Shown one piece after another: positions 18,883-27,039 of a stretch of 64,000 nt of DNA. Under the pieces are notes generated by a model. The model was given only the letters and a program-made list of their open reading frames with translations. It made no database searches and was not told where the DNA came from. Made by a program: the position numbers and the translations under genes. Each line of letters starts with the position of its first letter. Within the stretch, counting starts at the first letter, position 1. Origin of the DNA: Vallitalea sp. (GTDB taxonomy: Bacteria > Bacillota > Clostridia > Lachnospirales > Vallitaleaceae); the NCBI RefSeq assembly GCF_025211055.1, contig NZ_JAOARO010000002.1, positions 1 to 64,000 on the forward strand, in the 5' to 3' direction.

Positions 18883-18923
18883 TATACATTCGTGTGTACA
18901 AACTATAAAATTTATGATATAAT
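18883..18923 (+). promoter_or_regulatory. LacI-1 promoter with overlapping operator
   Basis: The operator TATACATTCGTGTGTACA (18883-18900) is centred on CG, and its right end forms the -35 TGTACA (18895-18900), 17 bases from TATAAT (18918-18923). The same type of site stands before the importer operon at 20068. Upstream, 18554-18882 is AT-rich with no other feature I can support. Confidence 0.7.
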
Positions 18924-19025
18924 TATTTTAACACATACAAAAGCTTTGGATTATGGAAAAAACATACAAAAGAATACATAAAAACAAATTTATTATAGGA
19001 TATATTGGTAAGTGGAGTGGTTATT

Positions 19026-20042
19026 ATGAATAGTAAAAGAGTTACGAGAAAAGATGTAGCAGACAGAGCAGGAGTAACACCAACTATTGTTTCTTATGTT
19101 ACTAATAATAATAGATATGTAAGTAAAGATAAAAGAGAAAGAGTTTTACAAGCAATAAAAGAATTAGGTTACCACCCTAATACCGTTGCATTAGGATTGA
19201 AATGCAAAAAAAGCTATCATATAGCATTTATTTGTGATGATATAAGTAATGAACACTTTGCTAAGATTGTAATGGATATGGAAGATATAGCTAATGAGAG
19301 AGGCTATATAATTTCCTTTTGTAATACTAGAAGAGACGAACAATATATTAATAAGTTAATCAGTAGACAGTTTGATGGGGCTATAATAAGTACTGATATA
19401 TTAGAAGGAGAATTAATTAATAAATTTCCTAATATTGGTATTCCTACCATTTTATTTGGAAATAGAATATATGAAAATATCTCAAAAGATATCACATTTG
19501 TTAATATAGATATTTATGGAGGAACTATAAAAGCAATGGAGCATCTAGTTAAGGAAGGTCATACAAGAATTGCTTTTGTTGATTTAAGTCTAAAAGAGTA
19601 CGATACCTTAGATTATAATGATCTAAGAGTAAAAGGTTATACTAAGATTCATGAGAAATATAAAATGGAACTTAACAAAGATTATATTATTCAAGGTGCT
19701 AATGGTTACAAGGATGTTTTTGAAAAAAGTTATAAGTTATTCCAATCTAACCATAGACCTACTGCTATTCTAGTAAATGACGATATACATGCTTATATTG
19801 TTATGAGTGCAGTTAAGTCCCTTAATCTTCAAGTCCCAGAAGATGTATCAATAATAGGATATAATGATACAACTATAGCCAAATATATGGTTCCTAGATT
19901 AACAACTGTTGAGATTCCAAGAAAAAAAATAAGCAGAGCAGCATTGGAATTATTAATAGATAAGATAGAAGGAAAAGTTGTAAAAGACATTAATATAGAT
20001 ACTGATTTAATTATTGGTAATACCACAAAAACTATTACATAG
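19026..20042 (+). CDS. LacI-family transcriptional regulator (LacI-1)
   Basis: About 338 residues. The N-terminal helix-turn-helix reads VTRKDVADRAGVTPTIVSYVTNN, followed by the hinge region and a periplasmic-binding-type effector domain (from about 60). The TTG at 19005 is in frame, but GGAGTGG (19014-19020) selects the ATG at 19026. It precedes the sugar importer operon by 175 bases. Shared operator sequence upstream of both suggests it represses itself and that operon, with the imported sugar or its phosphate as inducer. Confidence 0.9.
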   Translation: MNSKRVTRKDVADRAGVTPTIVSYVTNNNRYVSKDKRERVLQAIKELGYHPNTVALGLKCKKSYHIAFICDDISNEHFAKIVMDMEDIANERGYIISFCNTRRDEQYINKLISRQFDGAIISTDILEGELINKFPNIGIPTILFGNRIYENISKDITFVNIDIYGGTIKAMEHLVKEGHTRIAFVDLSLKEYDTLDYNDLRVKGYTKIHEKYKMELNKDYIIQGANGYKDVFEKSYKLFQSNHRPTAILVNDDIHAYIVMSAVKSLNLQVPEDVSIIGYNDTTIAKYMVPRLTTVEIPRKKISRAALELLIDKIEGKVVKDINIDTDLIIGNTTKTIT

Positions 20043-20067
20043 TAGAATTACACATTTTTATAGGGTG

Positions 20068-20085
20068 TGTACATACGAGTGTATA
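20068..20085 (+). promoter_or_regulatory. LacI-1 operator before the sugar ABC operon
   Basis: TGTACATACGAGTGTATA, centred on CG at 20076-20077. Its two half-sites and the two at 18883-18900 all fit TRTACAYW. I could not place a convincing -35/-10 around it. Confidence 0.65.
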
Positions 20086-20216
20086 TATTGTTCTCATACA
20101 GATTCATTAAAAACAAAAAAATATTTTTACGCTTTCTTTGAAATGGTGAGATATATTTACGACAAGTAATGTGTCTATCATTATAAATAAAAACTATAAT
20201 TAAAAGGAGTGTTAAT

Positions 20217-21527
20217 ATGTCTAAAAAGTTTTTTAAAACAATGACTATGGGTATTTTGATTTTTGTTATGGTGTTTTCATTAGCTGCATGTGGTAATAAA
20301 GCTAAAGAGAGTGATAATGGGGGAAATGATTCAAGTTCTAATAAACAAGTAACAATTCAATTTGCAACATATGGTCTTTTGGAAAAAGCAACAGAGAAAT
20401 TTTATACTAAAATGGCACAAGATTTTGAAGCAAAAACAAGTGTAAAAGTAGAGTTTGTTAGTTATCCATATGGGGATCTTAAACAACAAGTATTAATCAA
20501 AGCAAATTCAGGTGATGCTCCTGATGTTATACATGGGGAGTCCTCTGCTTTTAGCTCATATCTTAATTCTGGATTTATTGAACCTCTTGATGATTTATTA
20601 GGAGAAGATTATGTAAATGATATTTATGACGGTGTTAGAGAAGCAATGTCAAGTGAAGGTAAGTTATATGGGGCACCTTGGATATGTAGTACTTTTCTTC
20701 TAGTCTATAATAAAGATTTATTTGAACAAGCAGGATTAGACCCTAATGCACCACCAAAAACATATGCAGAAATGATAAAATATGCTGAGAAAATATCAGA
20801 ACTTAAAGATAAAGATGGAAACAAGGTATTTGGTCTAGGTTCATCAACTGCTTCTGTACCTGTTAGTGGTGAAAACGTATTAAGTACAATGTTAACTTTT
20901 GGAGGAAATATATATAACGATAAAGGGGAAGTAGAAGTTGATACAAAAGGTAATCTGGATGCTCTAAAATTCTATAAAGAAGTACAAGAAAAAGGTCTTA
21001 ATCCTGAAGCTGCTAAATTAAAAGATTTAAGAAACTTAATGGCTATTGGTAGATTAGGAATGTATTTTGATCAAGTATGGGGAACAAGTGGTGTCGTAGG
21101 AATTAATCCAGAAATAAAAGACAGTCTTGCAGTAGCCATGATACCAGCAACAGATGCAACTAATGGAGCAAGTTTATTAGCGGCACATGAATTACATATA
21201 ATGAAAGATTCAAAACATAAAAAAGAGGCTGCTGAATTTGTTAAATATATTACTTCAAAAGAAGTTTTAGAAGAGTATTATAATACTACATTACCTTTTA
21301 TAGTTGCTAGAAAATCAGTTAATAAATTACTTAACCTTAATGATAATTTTATTGATCCAGTTAAGGATAGTATGACACAAGTCATAGCACTTGCAAAACA
21401 ACATTCTGATATGGAGAATGCATTACTTGAAATAACTTCCGCAGCACAAAGGGTTACTATCGGAAATGAAAGCCCTGAAGATGTTGTTAAGAAATTGGAT
21501 GACAAGTTGAAGCAAGTTCTAAAATAA
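20217..21527 (+). CDS. Sugar ABC transporter, substrate-binding lipoprotein
   Basis: 436 residues; an extracellular solute-binding protein of the carbohydrate uptake family 1. The signal peptide ends in the lipobox LAAC (Cys25), followed by a Ser/Asn-rich linker. The body has the usual family features: an early ITFATYGL-like strand, GDAPDVIHGE, and LYGAPWICSTFLLVYNKDLFEQAGL in the hinge region. It is the first gene of the operon after the LacI-1 operator. The sugar is not identifiable by eye; neighbours suggest an amino sugar or an oligomer containing one. Confidence 0.93.
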   Translation: MSKKFFKTMTMGILIFVMVFSLAACGNKAKESDNGGNDSSSNKQVTIQFATYGLLEKATEKFYTKMAQDFEAKTSVKVEFVSYPYGDLKQQVLIKANSGDAPDVIHGESSAFSSYLNSGFIEPLDDLLGEDYVNDIYDGVREAMSSEGKLYGAPWICSTFLLVYNKDLFEQAGLDPNAPPKTYAEMIKYAEKISELKDKDGNKVFGLGSSTASVPVSGENVLSTMLTFGGNIYNDKGEVEVDTKGNLDALKFYKEVQEKGLNPEAAKLKDLRNLMAIGRLGMYFDQVWGTSGVVGINPEIKDSLAVAMIPATDATNGASLLAAHELHIMKDSKHKKEAAEFVKYITSKEVLEEYYNTTLPFIVARKSVNKLLNLNDNFIDPVKDSMTQVIALAKQHSDMENALLEITSAAQRVTIGNESPEDVVKKLDDKLKQVLK

Positions 21528-21540
21528 GACAAGTGATGAT

Positions 21541-21576
21541 TATTACCACATTATAATTAATTATAATGTGGTAATA
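21541..21576. repeat. Perfect 36-bp palindrome between binding-protein and permease genes
   Basis: TATTACCACATTATAATT is followed immediately by its exact reverse complement. Such intercistronic hairpins often protect the upstream message and lower expression of the downstream permease genes. No T tract follows, so read-through is expected. Confidence 0.8.
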
Positions 21577-21626
21577 AATTAATAGGTAATAAATATTCTA
21601 GTAAATAAAGGAAGTGACTAATTGAT

Positions 21627-22562
21627 ATGAAAGCAGCAAGTGGGGGCAATCAAAAATCTACTCGTAATTTTTATAAGAAAATGGGTAGGGAAAAACACGA
21701 TCGTATATTTGCTATTATGTTATTGCTGCCCGCAATAATAGTAGTAGGCTTCACAACGTTTTTTCCTATAGCTAAATCAGTCATTATGAGTTTCTTTAAT
21801 TATAAACTAAAAGCTAATGCAGATTATTACTGGAATGATTTTCTTAATTACAAAGAGTTATTCCAAGAAGGAGAAATATTCAACGCCATAGGTACAACTT
21901 TCAAATTCATGATAATTACAGTAGCTTTGATATTTGTTATAGGCTTAATATTATCCAATATACTGAATAAAGATGTTAAAGGTAGAGCAGTTCTTAGAAG
22001 TGTAGTACTTTTACCCTGGATTATTCCAACCATTGTTACAGGTCTATTATGGATGTGGATATTCCAGCCACAATATGGTGTGCTTAACTATCTCTTGATG
22101 AAACTAAATATAATCTCTGACCCTATAAATTGGGTAGCTAGTATGAAGTACGCTCTCTATAGTGTCGTTACTGCATCAGTATGGAGACAGATACCATTCA
22201 TCACTATTATGTTGTTGGCTGGTATGCAGGGAATCCCTAGCGACTTATATGAAGCGGCTACTATAGATGGCGCTAATTCTAGACAATGTTTTTTCAAGGT
22301 GACTTTACCAATGTTAAGTAATGTAATTAAATCAACACTACTTATTTCTATAATAACCAACTTCAAGCAATTCCCATTGTTCTGGATAATGACAGGGGGA
22401 GGGCCAGTTAATAAGACAACTACCCTTGCAATAATGACATACAAGAATTCCTTTGTAAATCTGAACTTCGGGAAAGGGGCAGCTGTTTCGACCATATGGT
22501 TGATTATTTTAATAGTTTTCTCAGCTATTTATAACAAAGCCTTCAAAACAGCAAGAGATTAA
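21627..22562 (+). CDS. Sugar ABC transporter permease (MalF type)
   Basis: 311 residues with six predicted spans. The ATPase-contact EAA loop reads YEAATIDGANSRQCFFKVTLP. N-terminal residues 1-25 are charged and cytosolic. AAGGAAGTGA precedes the ATG. It pairs with the downstream MalG-type permease 12 bases away. Confidence 0.93.
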   Translation: MKAASGGNQKSTRNFYKKMGREKHDRIFAIMLLLPAIIVVGFTTFFPIAKSVIMSFFNYKLKANADYYWNDFLNYKELFQEGEIFNAIGTTFKFMIITVALIFVIGLILSNILNKDVKGRAVLRSVVLLPWIIPTIVTGLLWMWIFQPQYGVLNYLLMKLNIISDPINWVASMKYALYSVVTASVWRQIPFITIMLLAGMQGIPSDLYEAATIDGANSRQCFFKVTLPMLSNVIKSTLLISIITNFKQFPLFWIMTGGGPVNKTTTLAIMTYKNSFVNLNFGKGAAVSTIWLIILIVFSAIYNKAFKTARD

Positions 22563-22573
22563 GGAGTGAAAAT

Positions 22574-23401
22574 ATGAATAGTAAGCCAAAAGCGAGATCT
22601 TATACAATATTAGTGATATTATTAGTATTTTTGGTTGGTCCTATATTATGGATGTTTGTAACTTCATTTAAAGATAATATTGCGATATATAAAATACCAC
22701 CAGAGTGGATACCTCATAAGCCAACTATAAGTAATTATTTAAATATATTTAAGGATAAGTTATTCATGACCTATTATTTTAACAACTTCATAACTGCTGG
22801 ATTGACAACACTATTTACAATCATTATATCTATTCTAGCAGGATATTCCTTTTCAAGATTCAAATTCAAAGGAAGTCAGATTCTGATAATGGCTTTTTTA
22901 TCAGTTTCAATATTCCCTGTAGTAGGTATTATTACTGCTCTTTATTCTACATTCAAGAATGTTGGATTACTTAATACAAGAGTTGCTGTAATACTAACAT
23001 TAACAGCTGCAAACGTACCATTTTGCATGTGGCTGATGAAAGGATTTTTTGATGACATTCCTAGAGCATTGGAAGAGGCGGCATATATAGATGGTTGTGG
23101 AAGATTATCAACATTATTTAAGGTTATTCTACCACTATGTAGCCCAGGGATTCTAGCAATTGGTTTATATACATTTCTTATAGCTTGGGATGATTATCTA
23201 TATTGTTTAACACTTATAACAGATGATAAAATACGTACTTTATCAAATGGTATATCAATGAGATATCTTGGTGAGCTTTCTTATGACTGGGGCAATGTTA
23301 TGACTGTTTCTGTTATGGCAAGTATACCACTACTTATTTTATTTATATTCCTACAAAAATATATGATACAAGGATTGACTGCTGGTTCTGTCAAGGGTTA
23401 A
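22574..23401 (+). CDS. Sugar ABC transporter permease (MalG type)
   Basis: 275 residues, six predicted spans, EAA loop LEEAAYIDGCGRLSTLFKVI. GGAGTG precedes the ATG. No ATP-binding subunit is encoded nearby, so a shared MsmX/UgpC-type ATPase from elsewhere in the genome probably energises this importer, as is common in Firmicutes. Confidence 0.93.
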   Translation: MNSKPKARSYTILVILLVFLVGPILWMFVTSFKDNIAIYKIPPEWIPHKPTISNYLNIFKDKLFMTYYFNNFITAGLTTLFTIIISILAGYSFSRFKFKGSQILIMAFLSVSIFPVVGIITALYSTFKNVGLLNTRVAVILTLTAANVPFCMWLMKGFFDDIPRALEEAAYIDGCGRLSTLFKVILPLCSPGILAIGLYTFLIAWDDYLYCLTLITDDKIRTLSNGISMRYLGELSYDWGNVMTVSVMASIPLLILFIFLQKYMIQGLTAGSVKG

Positions 23402-23452
23402 GCTAGATGTTAAGTTCAATATATATAATATTTAATTTTAAGGAGGAAAAAC

Positions 23453-24511
23453 ATGGAAAAACAATTAGGACAACACACAATCAAAGAAATATTTGAACAA
23501 GGAGAAGCTTTCAGGGGAGTTGTTGAGACTTTAGATAAAATAACAGCAACAATTAAAAAAGCATTTAGTGAAGTTAATCCAGATGAAGTTATTTTCACTG
23601 GTTGTGGTACTTCTTTATATTTAGCTCAAACTTCAGCTACAATCTTTTCTAAATATAATCAAATAACAGCAAAAGCTGTACCTTGTTCAGAGTTATATTT
23701 GACACCAGAATTATATATAAAAGGTAAAAGAAGTCTGGTTATACCTATTACAAGAAGAAGTGATACAACAGAAGTGAAGATGGCAATAAATAAAGTAAGG
23801 CTATTGGATAATGTTAAGACTTTGGCGGTAACTTGTGATGAGAACAGTAAAGAATATAATGATTATTATATCCTATCACCAAAGGCAAAAGAAAAAAGTA
23901 TTGTAATGACAAAATCTTTCACAAGTATGGTATTCATGAATCAGATTCTTGCTTTGACAGTAGCAGGAGAAGAGGAGTTATTGAGTAAGTTAGTTAGTAT
24001 ACCAGAGAATTGTAGTAAGATTATGGATAATATGAATGATATATGTAAACAAATAATTGAAGAGAATAATGATATCAATCTATACATAACTCTTGGTCAA
24101 GGTAGCTTATATGGTATAGCCAATGAGTCAATGAATAAAATAAAAGAAATGGCTATATCTAATTCTGAAGCTTATTACAGCTTGGAATATAGACATGGAC
24201 CAATGGCTCTAGTAGATGATAAAACATTAATAACACAATATATCACAGAGGAATGTGAGGAATTAGAAGCTACACTAATGGAAGAAATGAAAGAGTATGA
24301 CGGTAGAATATTTATTATTGGAGATAAACTCACTAATAAAACTAAGAAATGTGCAGATTACTACATTGAGTTAGATTGTGGATATAATGCTGACCTAATT
24401 ACACCATTAGTTGCAATATCAGGACAGCTTCTAGGATATTATTGTGCTATTAGTAAAGGATTAGATCTAGATAGTCCAAGAAACTTATCTCAAGCAATCA
24501 TATTAAAATAA
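23453..24511 (+). CDS. SIS-domain sugar-phosphate isomerase/deaminase (AgaS/GlmS-C type)
   Basis: 352 residues with two tandem SIS domains (about 30-180 and 200-345). It resembles the isomerase half of glucosamine-6-P synthase and AgaS: GCGTSLYLAQTSA, the phosphate-binding Ser/Thr loop around TRRSDTTEV, and SLEYRHGPMAL. There is no glutaminase domain, so it should run as a deaminating isomerase on an amino-sugar 6-phosphate rather than a synthase. RBS AGGAGG. Placed between the permeases and the NagA-like gene, it supports amino-sugar catabolism. Exact substrate is unknown. Confidence 0.85.
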   Translation: MEKQLGQHTIKEIFEQGEAFRGVVETLDKITATIKKAFSEVNPDEVIFTGCGTSLYLAQTSATIFSKYNQITAKAVPCSELYLTPELYIKGKRSLVIPITRRSDTTEVKMAINKVRLLDNVKTLAVTCDENSKEYNDYYILSPKAKEKSIVMTKSFTSMVFMNQILALTVAGEEELLSKLVSIPENCSKIMDNMNDICKQIIEENNDINLYITLGQGSLYGIANESMNKIKEMAISNSEAYYSLEYRHGPMALVDDKTLITQYITEECEELEATLMEEMKEYDGRIFIIGDKLTNKTKKCADYYIELDCGYNADLITPLVAISGQLLGYYCAISKGLDLDSPRNLSQAIILK

Positions 24512-24531
24512 AAAAGTGGTGACGATTCCAA

Positions 24532-25680
24532 ATGATTATTAAAAATGGAAATGTTTTAGTAAAAGGAAAAATTAGTTTAACAGATATACTTATTGAAGAT
24601 GGTAAAATAAAAGATTATGATGTAAAAGGTGTCAATGATAATAAGGTAATTGATGCAAAGGGAATGTATGTTTTACCAGGATTCATTGATGTTCATACTC
24701 ATGGAGGTAATGGTATAGACATAAACCTTGCTGATAAAGAAGAACTAAAAGAGCTCTCAGTTTTTTTTGCTTCTACAGGAGTTACAGGATATCTTCCAAC
24801 ACTGCTTACAGATACCCATGAGAAGACTTGTGAAGTAGTTAAAATGATAGGAAATGTGATGAAAGAACAAGAAAATGGCTCCAAAATATTAGGTATACAT
24901 CTGGAAGGTCCTTTTTTATCACATGAATTCAAGGGTGCTATGCCTGATGAGCTGATTGTTAATTCTTCCATAGAAAAATTTATGGAGTATGAAAAGAAGT
25001 CTAATGATAATATTAAAACAATTACTGTTGCAGCAGAAAATCCAGGAGTTCTAGAATTGATAAAATATGCTGTATCCAAAGAGGTAGTAGTTTCCCTGGG
25101 ACATACTGGAGCTACCTATGAGGATTGTATGATGTGTATAGAAGAAGGAGCTAATCGTATTACACATACATTCAATGGTATGAGACAGTTACATCAGCAT
25201 TATCCATCAATTCTTGGTGCGGCATTGGAAAGCGATGTTTATTGTGAAGCTATAGTTGATGGGTTTCATTTGCATCCTGCAATAGTAAGATTAATGATTA
25301 AAACAAAAGGTATAGACAAAGTAATAGGCATAACAGATAGTGTTATGGCTACTGGATTACCAGATGGTAAATACAAATTGGGAGTTAATGATATTATTGT
25401 TGTAGATGGAGATGCTAGCTTAGTACATGGAGATTCGCGGGCAGGTAGTACATTGACAATGAATAAAGCATTGAAAAATCTAATAGAGTTCACCAGATTA
25501 CCCATAGAAGAATGTATAAAAATGATATCAATCAATCCTGCCAAAATGCTTAATATAGATAATGATAAAGGTTCTTTGGATATAGATAAAGATGCTGATA
25601 TTGTAATTATGGATAAGAATTATAATGTTATTTCTACTATTGTTGAAGGTAAAGTAATATATAATAATAGTGAGAAATAA
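24532..25680 (+). CDS. nagA: N-acetylglucosamine-6-phosphate deacetylase-like amidohydrolase
   Basis: 382 residues of the NagA branch of the amidohydrolase superfamily. Metal and substrate motifs in order: DVHTHGGNGID (HxH), LEGPFL, GHTGATY, THTFNGM, DGFHLHP and the catalytic Asp in ITDSVMATGLPDG. The central motifs vary slightly from the classical GHSxA and THLFNAM, so a different N-acetyl sugar-6-phosphate (for example GalNAc-6-P) is possible. It begins 20 bases after the SIS gene and ends the operon with a hairpin terminator. Confidence 0.88.
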   Translation: MIIKNGNVLVKGKISLTDILIEDGKIKDYDVKGVNDNKVIDAKGMYVLPGFIDVHTHGGNGIDINLADKEELKELSVFFASTGVTGYLPTLLTDTHEKTCEVVKMIGNVMKEQENGSKILGIHLEGPFLSHEFKGAMPDELIVNSSIEKFMEYEKKSNDNIKTITVAAENPGVLELIKYAVSKEVVVSLGHTGATYEDCMMCIEEGANRITHTFNGMRQLHQHYPSILGAALESDVYCEAIVDGFHLHPAIVRLMIKTKGIDKVIGITDSVMATGLPDGKYKLGVNDIIVVDGDASLVHGDSRAGSTLTMNKALKNLIEFTRLPIEECIKMISINPAKMLNIDNDKGSLDIDKDADIVIMDKNYNVISTIVEGKVIYNNSEK

Positions 25681-25724
25681 ACAGTATAAAATAATATGAA
25701 TGTAGTTATTTATAACTAGTATAT

Positions 25725-25766
25725 AAACAGTTTAATTTCTTGTTATATGAAGTTAAACTGTTTTTG
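25725..25766 (+). terminator. Terminator of the importer operon
   Basis: AAACAGTTTAA (25725-25735) pairs with TTAAACTGTTT (25753-25763) and leads into a T run. Confidence 0.85.
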
Positions 25767-25830
25767 TTTATTAATCTAACTTTTTTACTACCTGCAAGAC
25801 ACTGATTATTTCAGCTAATAATTTAATACA

Positions 25831-25884
25831 TTGACAATAAAAAACTCCAATGATATAATAAACTTAATCCAAACGATTGGATTA
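25831..25884 (+). promoter_or_regulatory. LacI-2 promoter and operator
   Basis: TTGACA (25831-25836), 17-base spacer, TATAAT (25854-25859), then the operator TAATCCAAACGATTGGATTA (25865-25884). The operator is symmetric about CG except for one base pair next to the centre. Its position just after the -10 suits repression by the adjacent gene product. Confidence 0.8.
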
Positions 25885-25914
25885 GTTTTTACAAAAAGAA
25901 TTGGGGAATTACAA

Positions 25915-26970
25915 ATGTCCGTAACATTGAAAGAGATTGCTAAAAAAGCACAAGTTTCAATATCTACTGTATCCAGAGTTATCAATAACGATACTAATAA
26001 ACCAGCAAGTAAGGAAACTCAGGATAAAGTTTGGAAAATAGTAAGAGAACTAGGATATGTACCTAATCAAAACGCAAGAAATTTGATTAAAGGTCAAGAA
26101 AGAATTACAGAAAATACTAATACACGGGCTATTGGTTGTATTTTTACATCAACCAAGGATACATATAATGATCCTTTTTTCTCACAAATAGCTAGAGGTA
26201 TACAGGACGAAGTATCAAAAAGAGGATATATACTTGGATATTCATTTTCATCCTGTGATATGTCGTTTTCATCATTATACAATAACTTGACATCCAATCC
26301 AGTTGATGGAGCCGTTATACTTGGAAGATTCAGCAAAGATGTTCTTAACTTCTTGAAACAGAATATTAAGAATATCGTTTATACAGGAGTTAACTATGTG
26401 GATGCAGGGTTTGATGAAGTTATATGTGATGGTTATAAAGGAGCAATGGCGGTAGTCGAATATTTAATTAGTTTGAATCATAGAGAGATTGGATTTATCG
26501 GCTCAACAAAAGAATTAGAGAATGTAGTGAATGAGCATAGATACGAAGGTTATCTAGATACAATGAATAAACAAAGGATACCTGTAAAAAAAGAGTATAT
26601 CCAAGATGTAGAACTATCAACAGCTGATGGATTTACTGGAATGGACAACATGATTAAAAGGTTAGGAAAAGATAATCTACCAACAGCAATCTTCTGTGCT
26701 AATGATCTAGTTGCTATTGGAGCAATGAAAGCACTTCATAAGAACAATATAAAGGTGCCAGAAGATATTTCCATAATGGGACTTGACGATATTGAATTAT
26801 CAGAGTATGTAACACCAGGATTAACAACAATAAAGGTACCGAAAGTTGAATTAGGGAAATTTGCAGTTAAAATGCTAATAGATAAGATTGAAAATGGTCA
26901 TACTTTACCTGTACGTGTAAACGTACCTTTTACAATTATTGAAAGAGAAAGTTGTAGAGCTATAAATTAA
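25915..26970 (+). CDS. LacI-family transcriptional regulator (LacI-2)
   Basis: About 351 residues. The helix-turn-helix is VTLKEIAKKAQVSISTVSRVINND, with an effector-binding domain from about residue 65. A longer reading frame opens upstream, but it would run through the promoter and operator. The ATG at 25915 has GGGGA upstream and matches the family start. It stands between the importer operon and the phosphofructokinase operon, with matching operators before itself and before the latter. Confidence 0.9.
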   Translation: MSVTLKEIAKKAQVSISTVSRVINNDTNKPASKETQDKVWKIVRELGYVPNQNARNLIKGQERITENTNTRAIGCIFTSTKDTYNDPFFSQIARGIQDEVSKRGYILGYSFSSCDMSFSSLYNNLTSNPVDGAVILGRFSKDVLNFLKQNIKNIVYTGVNYVDAGFDEVICDGYKGAMAVVEYLISLNHREIGFIGSTKELENVVNEHRYEGYLDTMNKQRIPVKKEYIQDVELSTADGFTGMDNMIKRLGKDNLPTAIFCANDLVAIGAMKALHKNNIKVPEDISIMGLDDIELSEYVTPGLTTIKVPKVELGKFAVKMLIDKIENGHTLPVRVNVPFTIIERESCRAIN

Positions 26971-27006
26971 TAATCACATATAGTTCTCATAATTTTTATC
27001 ATATAT

Positions 27007-27018
27007 CCAAACGTTTGG
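27007..27018 (+). promoter_or_regulatory. LacI-2 operator before the phosphofructokinase operon
   Basis: CCAAACGTTTGG is a perfect 12-bp palindrome with a central CG, the same core as in 25865-25884. It ends nine bases before the AGGAGG ribosome site, so it could block elongation from lacI-2 or a nearby start. No strong promoter is visible in the 69-base gap. Confidence 0.7.
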
Positions 27019-27039
27019 CACAAAAGGAGGAAACATCAA

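Noticed and set aside
23453..24511. SIS protein as glucosamine-6-phosphate synthase (glmS)
   Set aside because: It lacks the N-terminal glutaminase domain and sits in a catabolic operon.
25831..25914. N-terminal extension of LacI-2 starting at TTG
   Set aside because: The extension overlaps a perfect promoter and operator; the family begins at the ATG at 25915.
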